Part shown: one piece after another, positions 42,441 to 51,299 of the stretch | How positions within the stretch are numbered: the stretch's first letter is position 1 | Layout: each line of letters starts with the position of its first letter | Source of the DNA: Actinomycetes bacterium | Lineage (GTDB): Bacteria; Actinomycetota; Coriobacteriia; Coriobacteriales; Eggerthellaceae | Assembly (NCBI GenBank): GCA_023460315.1 | Contig: JAEWQO010000011.1 | Span: 1-56,375 of the forward strand | DNA length: 56,375 nucleotides | Direction of reading: 5' to 3' | The notes under the pieces: model-generated | The model's input: the letters and a program-made list of their open reading frames with translations, nothing else | What the model was told of the DNA's origin: nothing | The model's database searches: none | Translations under genes and position numbers: made by a program

Positions 42441-43330
42441 AATGACTCCTCCCGTGTTTTTTCTTTCATTCTTTGCTTACAGCGGTACATATCATGATCG
42501 GCTCTGGATACCAACAGCTCCGGGTCACATAATTCTTTGGAAAATGCTCGTCCTACAGCGACGCTGCAGGAATGCTCTGCTCCCTTGTTATAATCCTCCA
42601 AATAACCGGTGAACAGATTTGCACAATACGCCAACTCCTCCTCGGTGCTTTGGGCGAGTAACAGAGTGAATTCATCACCACCGATGCGGTAACCTTTGGC
42701 ATTTTTGACCTGTGAACACACCAGCCGCAGCACATCTGCCATGCGTTTCAGCAGCGCATCTCCCGACGTATGCCGGTATTTATCATTTATGAATTTCAGA
42801 TTATTAAGGTCAAAGTAAAGGATACCAAGCCCCGGGATTTTCGCATATTCCCGCTCCAGATCCATCTGAAAGCAGTTGCGGTTGAAAAGACCGGTCAGGG
42901 TATCATAAATTGCTTCCTTCGTCAGGCTGGCCATTTCACCCTGTGTTTTCGACAGAACCGTTTGCAGCATGGCTATCTCCTGTACAGTCTCATAGTTCAG
43001 GCGCATTACATCATCCATCATATTGACGTTGCCCGCCCTATAGAGGAGGTTGTCCCTGCGGAAAACGAGGTGCTTAATCTTCATCCAGCGTCTGCTCTGC
43101 GGCTCATAATAGTCCCAAGCATAGACGCCATCCTGTTCAGAGAGCCTTGGGCAAAAAGGACATGGGGTCTTACGTCCCAGAAACACCTTCCAGCAAGTCT
43201 CACCCACGCAGGGCGTTTTTAGTCTCTCCGTAAAATAGGGATTGGCCCAGATGATTTCCTTGCTTATTTCGTTCAATACATACAGTCCCTCTGCACAGCT
43301 CATCAATTCCGCACACCATTCATTCGTCAC
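42437..43330 (-). CDS. Diguanylate cyclase with PAS-like Cys-containing N-terminus
   Basis: 297 residues from a GTG at 43330 with GGAGG 8 nt upstream; the frame is open further upstream, but that part overlaps the conserved promoter. The N-terminal domain (about 1-110) is PAS-like with CVGETCWKVFLG and CPFCP. A GGDEF domain follows (DTLTGLFNR at 143-151, GGDEF at 217-221 preceded by YRI), all consistent with an active enzyme making c-di-GMP. It is the first gene after the promoter at 43361-43389 and overlaps peptide 15. c-di-GMP-I riboswitches occur in the same window. Confidence 0.9.
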   Translation of the reverse strand: MTNEWCAELMSCAEGLYVLNEISKEIIWANPYFTERLKTPCVGETCWKVFLGRKTPCPFCPRLSEQDGVYAWDYYEPQSRRWMKIKHLVFRRDNLLYRAGNVNMMDDVMRLNYETVQEIAMLQTVLSKTQGEMASLTKEAIYDTLTGLFNRNCFQMDLEREYAKIPGLGILYFDLNNLKFINDKYRHTSGDALLKRMADVLRLVCSQVKNAKGYRIGGDEFTLLLAQSTEEELAYCANLFTGYLEDYNKGAEHSCSVAVGRAFSKELCDPELLVSRADHDMYRCKQRMKEKTREESL

Positions 43331-43360
43331 CCTGATTCCTCCTTTCCCAAGTCTATGTTC

Positions 43361-43389
43361 AGTGTAGCGATTTGTATAAAACACCTCAA
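43361..43389 (-). promoter_or_regulatory. Promoter of the diguanylate cyclase/peptide/exporter operon (shared type)
   Basis: The -35 TTGAGG (43389-43384), 17-nt spacer and -10 TACACT (43366-43361) lie 31 nt upstream of the cyclase GTG. Upstream sequence to about 43480 matches the region before peptide 1 at 24223-24335. The -10 TACACT and flanking AAATCGC are identical in both. Confidence 0.7.
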
Positions 43390-43519
43390 TGGGTTTGCCA
43401 TTTTCCGCAGATTTTACGACAGAATATGCAGATGATGTTCCCAAACGTCTTTTCCATCGATTTCTTTTTCTATCTGTTGTCCGCTGCGGATGCAAAACGG
43501 TTTCGCCGGTTTGCTTTAT

Positions 43520-45157
43520 TTATGGAACCGCCACAATTCGCCCATCTCCATAAGCCTGCGCATACAAAGACGTGTCTTTTAAATATCCGTCTGACAGAAA
43601 ATCTGACAGGGCATCGAAGTCCAGTCCCAAATCCGCCTCCAGCACGGGGCAGCCGGCAAACAAGGAATATCCATCACCGCTGTCACGCAGGGTATAGTCA
43701 GTGCCCGCCAGGGAATAGGTCTGCGCGGACTCCAATGGCTTGCCGCCAACCATCACACTCTGAACCCTCCGTTCCCCCTCTACACCGCTGAACATACCCG
43801 CATCGTCCCATGTAACCGGGGAGGGTATGTCGGTGCGGAAGGTAAAGGTCAGCCCGGAAACCTGCAGAAATCCGCCGTTTTCTTCCGGAATCTTACTGAC
43901 GGAAAGCTCCAGTGCGTCCAGGAGCTGCTGGCCTGTCACCTCAATCGTGCGCAGATGGTTTCCAAAGGGAAACACGCCCAGCACATCGCCATAGGTAATT
44001 TCTCCGGCTCTCAGGCCTGCGCGGATTCCGCCGCCATTCATCACAGCAATATCGGTACCTGCAGCAGCCCGGATTGCATCGACACAGAGATTGCCCAAAT
44101 TGGTTTCTGCATTCCGTACTATGCGCACTCCGGTCTCCGGATCATCCGTAACCAAATTGTCTTTGACTACCGCCACCGGCTGCGCTAACTGCTGCTCAGA
44201 CTCAGCCTTCAAGCCGTTGATGTACGCGCTGATATCTGCGTCTTTTTCTGTATAGTCGGAAACAAGACCGGTAGAGAGATTGCCGTCCCGGCCAATCAGC
44301 AGGTAGCCGATATGGTTGAGTGCCGTTCCGGTGGAAGAGAGCAGAACACGCTTACCCTCCTTATTCTGAACGCGTTCACACTCCACGACACTATGGGAGT
44401 GGCCGTCCAGAACCACATCGATGCCGCTGGTACCCGCAATCATCTCGGTGGAAAGATAGGGAGCAGTGGCCGTATCAATTCCCAGGTGGGTCAGCGCAAC
44501 CACGTAATCCGCGCCGTCTTTTTTAGCGGCATCCACCGTCTGTTGGACCGCATCCCAGAGCTTCTTTCCGCTTTGATCCTGTAAAAAGGAGTAGTTGTAA
44601 TTTCCGTTTTCATCCATGAAATAGGCGGGTCTGCTGGAGGTTAGCGTCTTAGGTGTGGAAACACCCACAAAGGCAATCTTGATTCCATCGCGTTCCACAA
44701 TGATATAGGGCTGATAAACCGGCTTCTCAGTCACCCCATCCACAAAATTAAGGGACAGGAACGGGAACTTGGCCTGCTCCGACAGCGTACGCAGAGCATC
44801 CTGTCCATAGTCGAATTCATGGTTGCCCAGCGTCATGGCGCAGTAGCCCAGCTGATTCATAATTTCAATAGGAATGGACCCCTTCGACATCGAGCCGAGG
44901 GGCGCACCCTGAATGGCATCCCCGGTGTCCACCAGCAGCACCTGGGTGCCCTGTGTCTCCAGCTCCGTTTTAAATGATGCCAGTCCCGCATAGCCGATAT
45001 TTTCGTCTACCGCACAATGGACGTCCCCCGTGTAGAGTACGGCAATGTCTGCGGTCCGCTCTGATTTTCCCGTCCCGCCACAACCAGCCAAAGTCAGAAA
45101 AAGTGCCGCCAGTACGATCATTATTAATATATAAGAGAGGTTGTTTCGTCGTTTCAT
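43520..45157 (-). CDS. Secreted lipoprotein 5'-nucleotidase/metallophosphoesterase (UshA-like)
   Basis: 545 residues from the ATG at 45157 (GGAG upstream). Lipobox (TLAGCG). The N-terminal calcineurin-like domain has LYTGDVHC, DTGDAIQG, LGNHEFDYG, THLG and DGHSHS. The C-terminal 5'-nucleotidase domain has NLCVDAIRAAAGTDIAVMNG, GGIRAG, and YGDVLGVFPFGN. Such enzymes hydrolyse nucleotides outside the cell. Full length for the family. It lies between the two-component system and the conserved promoter. Confidence 0.9.
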   Translation of the reverse strand: MKRRNNLSYILIMIVLAALFLTLAGCGGTGKSERTADIAVLYTGDVHCAVDENIGYAGLASFKTELETQGTQVLLVDTGDAIQGAPLGSMSKGSIPIEIMNQLGYCAMTLGNHEFDYGQDALRTLSEQAKFPFLSLNFVDGVTEKPVYQPYIIVERDGIKIAFVGVSTPKTLTSSRPAYFMDENGNYNYSFLQDQSGKKLWDAVQQTVDAAKKDGADYVVALTHLGIDTATAPYLSTEMIAGTSGIDVVLDGHSHSVVECERVQNKEGKRVLLSSTGTALNHIGYLLIGRDGNLSTGLVSDYTEKDADISAYINGLKAESEQQLAQPVAVVKDNLVTDDPETGVRIVRNAETNLGNLCVDAIRAAAGTDIAVMNGGGIRAGLRAGEITYGDVLGVFPFGNHLRTIEVTGQQLLDALELSVSKIPEENGGFLQVSGLTFTFRTDIPSPVTWDDAGMFSGVEGERRVQSVMVGGKPLESAQTYSLAGTDYTLRDSGDGYSLFAGCPVLEADLGLDFDALSDFLSDGYLKDTSLYAQAYGDGRIVAVP

Positions 45158-45312
45158 ATTTCTTTTCTCCATTCCAGATTCTATATTCTTCTCAGGGAGA
45201 CGGTTACGTGGGATTCACCACAATAAAACACTTATCATGCACATGATTCTCCGAAAAAAGAGGTATCCTTTTCTTCAGCACAGCTCAAGCCCTTCTCCTA
45301 ATTTCCGATTTC

Positions 45313-46083
45313 TCAAAGGGGCATTGTTTCATGCGGCAATGTCCTTTCTCCAATCGGTAACGCAACGGTCAGACGGAATTTCTGATGAGTATACTCAATC
45401 TCCACATAACCACCCGTGCTTTCGGCAGCCTTGCGTATACCGAGTAGACCATAGCCGTGGAGGGCTCCTGATTTAGTGGTTCGGTAGTTCGGATTCAAAT
45501 GGCCGTCGTAACCGTTTTCCACCACCAGCAGCAACGTACCCTGCACTGTTCGCCCTTCCATTCTAAGCTGCCGCAGCTCGCCCGGCGCGTTTAAGGCAGC
45601 CTCGTAAGCGTTTTGCAGGGCATTTCCCAGAATAAGTCCCAACCGCGTCTTGTCGTGCAGCGCGTCCTCGTCGTACCTGATATCGGAGATCATCGTAATC
45701 CCGCCGTCCCTGCACAGCTGTGCATACTTGCGAAGAAATCCCTTGGTAAGCCGATTTTTTCCGTCCAGCGGCGCCTGCGGCAGTTCCCCGGAGAGCTCCA
45801 TTATGTAACCCTTTGCGCCGTCTAAGTCGTTTTCCTCCAGCAGGGCAGAGAGTACGGCCAGATGGTGCTTTAAATCGTGGCGCATTTTCCGGATTTGTTC
45901 CATACTGTCCAGATCAGCCCGGTGTTCCTGCTCTATCAACTCAATTTGCGCTTTTACGCCGTCCATCGAGAGGCGCAGCAGCTCATCGTAAAGCTTCAAA
46001 TTGGATTCCTCTGCCCGCATTTCAGAATGAACCGCAAACTTTTGTCTGAAGCGGCGGATGCCCTCCCATATCCCCACGGTCAT
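45313..46083 (-). CDS. Soluble GHKL sensor histidine kinase, agr-like
   Basis: 256 residues with no transmembrane segment. A coiled coil (about 20-65) precedes the phosphoacceptor His69 in RKMRHDLKHHL. The ATPase domain has NALQNAYEAAL (N box), VENGYDG and HGYGLLGIRKAAE. Family members pair with LytTR regulators, and its ATG overlaps the stop of the regulator at 46080 by 4 nt. A cytosolic sensor implies an internal or partner-delivered signal. Confidence 0.88.
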   Translation of the reverse strand: MTVGIWEGIRRFRQKFAVHSEMRAEESNLKLYDELLRLSMDGVKAQIELIEQEHRADLDSMEQIRKMRHDLKHHLAVLSALLEENDLDGAKGYIMELSGELPQAPLDGKNRLTKGFLRKYAQLCRDGGITMISDIRYDEDALHDKTRLGLILGNALQNAYEAALNAPGELRQLRMEGRTVQGTLLLVVENGYDGHLNPNYRTTKSGALHGYGLLGIRKAAESTGGYVEIEYTHQKFRLTVALPIGERTLPHETMPL

Positions 46084-46796
46084 AGCGATCCACCTACCCC
46101 CGCCACGGATTTCAAATAATCATAATAACGCTTGCGAAGCTCTGGAAAATCCCGCTTGCGAATTAGTACCGGACGGTCAAGGCTCGTGATAAAGGTCTCA
46201 TTCTCCAATCTGCAGACGTAGCGAAGATTGACGAGATAGCTCTGGTGACAGCGCAGAAAAGAGGAGCCTTTCAGACGCTGCTCCACGGTATCCAGCTTCT
46301 CCCGCACCCGTGCGCTGGTTCCGTCCCGGAGGTGAAGGGTAACGTTTTTAAGGTCGCTCTCAGCAAATACGATGTCCTCCTGCACAAAGAGACGGCCGGC
46401 CAGAAAAATGCTGCGGGGCTGGTAACCTTGGAGGAACCTCTGCATCAAGGCTTTCAGCTTGCCCTGCGGGACAGGCTTGAGCAGATAGGAAAACGCCTCC
46501 ACTTCATAGCTTTGTACCGCAAAGTCCGGAGAGGAAGTGAGAAAGACAATGGGTGCCGCAACCCTTCTGGCCCTTAAAACCCTGGCTACATCGAAGCCGT
46601 TGGAACGCTCCATGTAAATATCGAGGAAAAAGAGCTCTACTTCGGAGAGGAGTTCCGGTTCCATGGCGAGCAGAAGCTCACCGTCCTCTATTAAATCGAT
46701 TTCGGCACCCAAGCCGTTTTCGACTGAAAATGCCTGTAAAGCCTGACACAGCGATTTTCTGTCATGAGCGCTGTCATCGCAAATAGCAATGTGCAT
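46080..46796 (-). CDS. LytTR-family response regulator
   Basis: 238 residues from the ATG at 46796 (GGAGGA upstream); a longer frame runs back through the CWYC gene in another reading frame and is not real. The receiver domain has CDD at 6-8, predicted phospho-Asp59 (FFLDIYM) and the Thr/Ser of FLTSSPD. The LytTR DNA-binding domain lies at about 140-230 (FLRCHQSYLVNLRYVCRLEN). Likely targets are the direct-repeat blocks upstream of the phosphoesterase and SLH operons, but this is inferred. Confidence 0.9.
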   Translation of the reverse strand: MHIAICDDSAHDRKSLCQALQAFSVENGLGAEIDLIEDGELLLAMEPELLSEVELFFLDIYMERSNGFDVARVLRARRVAAPIVFLTSSPDFAVQSYEVEAFSYLLKPVPQGKLKALMQRFLQGYQPRSIFLAGRLFVQEDIVFAESDLKNVTLHLRDGTSARVREKLDTVEQRLKGSSFLRCHQSYLVNLRYVCRLENETFITSLDRPVLIRKRDFPELRKRYYDYLKSVAGVGGSL

Positions 46797-46833
46797 CGAT
46801 AACTCCTCCTTCCCGTTTGAATTTTCTACCATC

Positions 46834-47049
46834 TTATCTTGATATCTTTTTCGGCCAATAGCATACGCCCACATCCAATGAGCGTGGCCTGTCCAGATGA
46901 AAGTCGGCGCACCGGCAGTACCAGCACTGCCGCAGTCCCTCGGGCGCGCCGGCCCTCGGCTCAAAGACCGGGCAAACCTGCTTGGGCCACACATTTCCCT
47001 CTGTATTGGGGGCAAGGAGCGGCACATCCTCACGCCTGCGCTTTTCCAT
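46834..47049 (-). CDS. Small CWYC-motif protein, copy 2
   Basis: 71 residues from the ATG at 47049 (AAGGAG 9 nt upstream). Starts MEKRRREDVP and has LRQCWYCRCADFHLDRPRSL, DVGVCYWPKKIS. It is very close to copy 1 (17343-17558), but with an extra Cys (CRCADF). It precedes the LytTR/GHKL genes by 38 nt, probably in one transcript. No export signal or GG site, and unlike AgrD peptides. Function unknown. Confidence 0.7.
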   Translation of the reverse strand: MEKRRREDVPLLAPNTEGNVWPKQVCPVFEPRAGAPEGLRQCWYCRCADFHLDRPRSLDVGVCYWPKKISR

Positions 47050-47072
47050 TCCATCACGCTCCTTCCGGCAAG

Positions 47073-47115
47073 AGCACAAGCGACATCCCGAAGCATTCGG
47101 AATGTCGCTTGTGCT
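47073..47115 (-). terminator. Strong hairpin between phosphoesterase and CWYC genes
   Basis: AGCACAAGCGACATCCCG (47073-47090) pairs with CGGAATGTCGCTTGTGCT (47098-47115), an 18-bp stem with one mismatch. The minus-strand tail (CTTGCC) has few Ts, so it may be a partial terminator or processing site; the CWYC ribosome binding site follows at once. Confidence 0.55.
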
Positions 47116-47134
47116 TGAGTATCATATCCGAATT

Positions 47135-49114
47135 TTAATTACCAAGACTCTTGATGGCATCAATTATGGGGAGCAGCCGGTCTGTTGCAATTCCCTCCAG
47201 CTCTGTGACAGGAATATCAAACAGCCAATAGTCTCCGCTTGCATGGTTTTCACCCTCGCACCATACATTTAAGTTACCGCCATCGCCAAAGTAAAACTGA
47301 GTTGCAAAGCCTTCTGCGTCGATGCTTTCCGCAAGCTTTTGATAGGCCGCTGTTTTAACTTCTTCGGGCACTCCACCCTCGACTCCCGCCGCTGCAAAAC
47401 CAAATTTTTTGTCTAATATCAACTGCTTAAATGCGGCTTTGTCCTTTATAAAGCCCCATAGATTTTCTGAATCCGTTTCACCCGTAGCTAAGCTGAAAAG
47501 CTGGGTGCGTATGGAGCTAACCGGGTATGCCGCTCCCGCCGTATACGCCGTGTCGTAGGTTCTAAGGCTCAGCAAATCGCCGTCCAGCACTTCAAAAACA
47601 GGCATAATATCGTAAGTGGTATCTTTTTCGGAAGAAGAGGCTGGTGCAAGGCAAAACTCTTTCATCGCCTGATTCAGCTTTTCCTGCACAGTCGTATCGT
47701 TTAAGCCGCTTACCTCTACATAGCGTGCCTGTGTGTTTTCATCGCCGTAATTTTCAAGCGCTTTGGTATCAAAGGACACATTGTCCGATGAATCTGCGGA
47801 GGATGCCGCTTCGGCTTCTGCTGCTTTGCTGACACTAGCGGCTATATCCGTCAAAGAGCCGTCCTCGTTGTACATATACAGTGCGGGGGTGGTTTTCTCG
47901 CCGGTGGTAATGACGGCAAAGGTACGGGTAGCATCCGGATAGTCGGTGTTATGGTCAATCCATGTGCCCTCGTTAATGTAGTATTTTCCGTTGTCCATAG
48001 CACGATATGAGGGTACATGTGTATGACCGAACACTACCACGTCCACGTTTTCGTCCGGATTTTCCAGATACTGCGCCTTTGCCTGTCTGAAATAGTACTC
48101 CCAGTCCACGGCTCCGGCGACTGCTTCAACAAAGCTGTTGGGAACCTTGACCTGATTGACTCTCTGACGTTCCGCCCATGTGCGCTGAATATTCTTGAAC
48201 AACACCGGCGCGGAAATAGTTCCGTCCGCCTGCTGGGCAGGATAAAAGTCCAGATAAGTATAGGAATCGTCAAAGCCATCCATGTGCATATCAAATATTT
48301 TTTCCTCAAGACCTTCGTTGGGTGTCATTCTTGTGGAAATACTTTTAAGGAGCGAATAATACAGATAAGCACCATACTGGTCAGCATCGGATTTGTCGGG
48401 AACCGTTGTTACCACAGGTAAATTCTTTTCTACTTTGGGGCGCCCCTCCAATACCCATGTAGCGGCATAACGTGCGTAAAAATAGCCAGCCGGCAGCATG
48501 GTATCGTTATTACCCACCAACTCTGCGTTGGTTACTGTATCCGGTGCTGAAAATACATCGTAACGGTGGCCGTGCTCAATTGCAATTTCGTTTCGGTCTC
48601 CTGTGTAATAGGTTCCCAGCCCTTTGGCATCCCGAACCTGTACAATTTTGGGGATTGCCTCCTGTAAAACTGCATCCCCCTGCGTCATATCGTGATTGCC
48701 AGGTATGTAGACCAGCTTGATTCCGCTGTCAGCTACTTTGTTCAGTTCATCAATGACCCCCTGATTGTTGGCAATGACGTCCTTGTAAAATTGTTGCACA
48801 TCGGTATAGCTGGGGTAATCCACCGGCAGAAACCATTCATCCAGAAAATCACCGTCGATGACCAGCTCCCGCACATCCTTTGTGCTTTGCAGCCGCTTTA
48901 AGAAATCAATCAATATTGGACGGTTCGCCACATTTTCGGCATACTTGTCATCCACTCCGATGTGAACATCGCTTATGACCACAATCTTGTTTCTTGTACT
49001 CCCAGCCTCCCACAAAGCAGACGCACTGCTTTTTTGCGCACAGCCGCTTGTGAACAGAGCCAAAGAAATGACCATACTGGACGCCAGCAGCAATGAGAGA
49101 ATTTTTGCTTTCAT
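47135..49114 (-). CDS. Lipoprotein metallophosphoesterase with extra C-terminal domain
   Basis: 659 residues. Lipobox (FTSGCA). Calcineurin-like phosphoesterase motifs: ISDVHIG, DGDFLDEW, GNHD, EHGH and GHTHVP. A linker rich in Ala/Ser follows (AEAEAASSADSS), then a C-terminal domain (about 450-659) with ARYVEVSGL, SLRTYDTAYTAGAAYP and FYFGDGGNLNVW, similar to the DUF3298/RsiV-type domain. Substrate unknown. GGAGG precedes the ATG. Its upstream region shares a duplicated block with the SLH operon. Confidence 0.85.
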   Translation of the reverse strand: MKAKILSLLLASSMVISLALFTSGCAQKSSASALWEAGSTRNKIVVISDVHIGVDDKYAENVANRPILIDFLKRLQSTKDVRELVIDGDFLDEWFLPVDYPSYTDVQQFYKDVIANNQGVIDELNKVADSGIKLVYIPGNHDMTQGDAVLQEAIPKIVQVRDAKGLGTYYTGDRNEIAIEHGHRYDVFSAPDTVTNAELVGNNDTMLPAGYFYARYAATWVLEGRPKVEKNLPVVTTVPDKSDADQYGAYLYYSLLKSISTRMTPNEGLEEKIFDMHMDGFDDSYTYLDFYPAQQADGTISAPVLFKNIQRTWAERQRVNQVKVPNSFVEAVAGAVDWEYYFRQAKAQYLENPDENVDVVVFGHTHVPSYRAMDNGKYYINEGTWIDHNTDYPDATRTFAVITTGEKTTPALYMYNEDGSLTDIAASVSKAAEAEAASSADSSDNVSFDTKALENYGDENTQARYVEVSGLNDTTVQEKLNQAMKEFCLAPASSSEKDTTYDIMPVFEVLDGDLLSLRTYDTAYTAGAAYPVSSIRTQLFSLATGETDSENLWGFIKDKAAFKQLILDKKFGFAAAGVEGGVPEEVKTAAYQKLAESIDAEGFATQFYFGDGGNLNVWCEGENHASGDYWLFDIPVTELEGIATDRLLPIIDAIKSLGN

Positions 49115-49176
49115 ATTCGTTTCCTCCTACAAGTTGATATTTTTAAAATTTCTATTGTGAGAATATCCCGAAAAGC

Positions 49177-49264
49177 AAAAAAAATGAGCCTTTACACTTA
49201 AAAGGCTCATTTTTACACTTAAAAAAAGCTATTCACTTAAAATTTGCTCTTGACAAACAGGAAG
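49177..49264 (-). terminator. Terminator and direct-repeat block, copy 2
   Basis: AAATGAGCCTTT (49182-49193) pairs perfectly with AAAGGCTCATTT (49201-49212) and is followed on the minus strand by a T run, giving a good terminator for the histidine kinase gene. CACTTAAAA units at 49195, 49216 and 49234 keep the 21- and 18-nt spacing of copy 1 at 17650-17697. Confidence 0.75.
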
Positions 49265-49274
49265 CAGAGTGATT

Positions 49275-50561
49275 TTACACCAAAATGCGTACACGAAAAA
49301 TACCTTTTTCGATTTTATACAGCAGTTCGCCATCATACTTTTTCACAAAGGCAATCACGCCTTTGCTGCCGATTCCATGTCCTTCTTCACGTGCAATCGG
49401 ATAACCACTTTCATTCAATACGGTATCCTCCGTGCAGGGATTTTCCATTTCCAGCAACAGCCGTCCCACGCTCCGGCAGGTAAAGCGGAGATATGGAGAA
49501 CAATTTTGCGGCAGCTTTCCACAGGCACGGATTACATTTTCCAAAAGGTTTGAAACCACCATGGAAAGCTCTAAGGAGTCCACAGTCAGGTCTCTTGGAA
49601 TATCCAGTTCAATCTCTGTGGATATACCCGCCTGATCCGCAAGCCCTGCATAGTGGCAGACGGCGGCATTTACAGCTGGATTTTCACAATAAACCTTACT
49701 GATCTTGTGTGCCGTTTGATTTTGATTTTTTAGCAAAACAACCGCTTCATCGCTTTTTTTCTGCTCCAAAAGCTCCAGAAGCACATTGTTGAAGTGACGG
49801 CGGTCATGCGCAGCGCGGCTGTTCTGGGCCGATACTTCCTCCATCAACTCCAACCGCTGCGACATATTGCCAGCGGCCAGTTGCAGGTACTCCCGTTCCG
49901 CCTGCATTTTTCGGTTTTCCTCTTTGACCCGAAACTCTCTCTGAAGATTCTTAAGAGAAAGTAAAATGGAACCATAGGAGGCAAGTCCAATAAAAATCAC
50001 CAAAAGCAGTGGTATGGCCTGTTCGGTCAGCATCGCCACAACGTCATTCGCAGTTAGAACATAATAGTTGAAGGTAATGTAAAGTCCCAAGGCCACGGCA
50101 AAATATGCCGTCCAATGCTCCACCGCCTGTCGATACAGCGGACGCACATAACGCCATAAAACCAGCAGAAAAGCACCAAACAGAAGTATGCGCAGCAATG
50201 AATTCGCATAGGGAGGATAAGGTAAATGTCTTGAGCCCTGGAAGCTTAAAATAATTACGGTATCGCTTATATTTTGAACGGTAATATACGAAAACAGCCA
50301 CTGCATAAAGTTGTCCTTGAACATTGGACGCACCGCAAAACAAAGCACCGCAAACAGGATAATATCAAGCTTTGAAAGCAGTGTCAGGTTTCCGCTGACA
50401 TAGCAGTAAATAGCGGTACCTAAATCGGCAGCAAGAACACCGAGCATGGTCAGCAGCGTGGCTTTTTTAGAATACTTCGGCTGCAAAAGGGATGTCATCA
50501 GCAGGACATTGGCAGTAGTTGAAATGATTGCTCGTAACAGGTCTGGTATGAGTTCAGTCAT
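49275..50561 (-). CDS. Membrane GHKL sensor histidine kinase, AgrC-like
   Basis: 428 residues from the ATG at 50561, with GGAGG embedded in the end of the regulator gene; the two overlap by 8 nt. Six to seven hydrophobic helices occupy about 1-200, then a coiled coil, phosphoacceptor His in AAHDRRHFNNVL (about 250), N box VSNLLENVIRACGK and G box GHGIGSKGV. Such kinases sense peptides, so an exported peptide from this locus is a plausible signal. Confidence 0.9.
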   Translation of the reverse strand: MTELIPDLLRAIISTTANVLLMTSLLQPKYSKKATLLTMLGVLAADLGTAIYCYVSGNLTLLSKLDIILFAVLCFAVRPMFKDNFMQWLFSYITVQNISDTVIILSFQGSRHLPYPPYANSLLRILLFGAFLLVLWRYVRPLYRQAVEHWTAYFAVALGLYITFNYYVLTANDVVAMLTEQAIPLLLVIFIGLASYGSILLSLKNLQREFRVKEENRKMQAEREYLQLAAGNMSQRLELMEEVSAQNSRAAHDRRHFNNVLLELLEQKKSDEAVVLLKNQNQTAHKISKVYCENPAVNAAVCHYAGLADQAGISTEIELDIPRDLTVDSLELSMVVSNLLENVIRACGKLPQNCSPYLRFTCRSVGRLLLEMENPCTEDTVLNESGYPIAREEGHGIGSKGVIAFVKKYDGELLYKIEKGIFRVRILV

Positions 50562-51294
50562 CACTGCGCCTCCTTGCCATAAGATAGTCCATATAAGTAT
50601 CCCGTACAGCCGCATATTGCTTAACGGCAATGGGAATCATCTTGCCGTCGCATAATGTAAAGCTATCCTTGGCAAAGCGCTCCACCCGCCGCAGATTGAC
50701 CACAAATGAAGTATGACATTGCAAAAAATGCCTGTCCTTCAAAATAAGTGAGGTGTATTCCGTAAAATTCTCTCGAATCGTTCGGCTTTGCACCTTCTCT
50801 CCGTTTGACAGCCAAAATAAGACTGCATGATTACTATACTCACAGCATAAGATTTCTGACAGTTTTATTACCCGTAAGCTATCCGCAGTTTTAACCGCAA
50901 AAGTCTGTTCCTCGGCAAGGTCTGCCTTTGAGATGGCGAGGGTCAATGTATCAAACAGCGTCTGCTTTTCGACGGGCTTCACAAGATAATTGATAGGACT
51001 TGCGGCATAGGCCTGCAAAGCAAACTGCGGCTCGGTAGTGGCATAAATAATTTGCGCTTCACGGTCAAGACGTCGAATTTCCTTGCCAAGCTCAATGCCG
51101 CTGACCATAGGCATAACAATATCCAATATGTAAAGATGGAAACTTTCGGACTCAATGGCGGTGAGCAATTGATCTGGGTGAGAAAAGCTTCTCACCTCGG
51201 CCTCCAATGTATGAGTGTCAAGGTATTCTGTTATGTGTTCATTGATGATTGCCAATTCCTTCGGCTGATCATCACAGATGGCTATACGCAGCAT
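50554..51294 (-). CDS. LytTR-family response regulator, AgrA-like
   Basis: 246 residues from the ATG at 51294 (AGGAAG upstream); a GTG at 51303 overlapping the previous stop is the alternative. Receiver with CDD at 8-9, phospho-Asp58 (YILDIVMP) and LVKPVEK. LytTR domain at about 140-235 (FLQCHTSFVVNLRRVERFAK). It is coupled to the kinase downstream and to the HTH gene upstream. Confidence 0.9.
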   Translation of the reverse strand: MLRIAICDDQPKELAIINEHITEYLDTHTLEAEVRSFSHPDQLLTAIESESFHLYILDIVMPMVSGIELGKEIRRLDREAQIIYATTEPQFALQAYAASPINYLVKPVEKQTLFDTLTLAISKADLAEEQTFAVKTADSLRVIKLSEILCCEYSNHAVLFWLSNGEKVQSRTIRENFTEYTSLILKDRHFLQCHTSFVVNLRRVERFAKDSFTLCDGKMIPIAVKQYAAVRDTYMDYLMARRRSDD

Positions 51295-51299
51295 AGGCT

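Noticed and set aside
43331..43495. Upstream extension of the diguanylate cyclase frame
   Set aside because: That DNA matches the promoter region before peptide 1, where the corresponding frame hits a stop, so it is regulatory and not coding.
43380..43510. c-di-GMP riboswitch in the shared promoter block
   Set aside because: GCAAACC-like and GAAA pieces occur, but the GGACGCAAAGC core and receptor hairpin are missing.
46834..47049. CWYC protein as an AgrD-like autoinducer precursor
   Set aside because: It has no amphipathic N-terminal helix, no AgrB partner and too many charged residues, although it sits beside a LytTR/GHKL pair.
46797..47096. N-terminal extension of the LytTR regulator through the CWYC gene
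   Set aside because: The extension is in a different frame from the conserved CWYC protein, and a strong ribosome binding site sits at the ATG at 46796.
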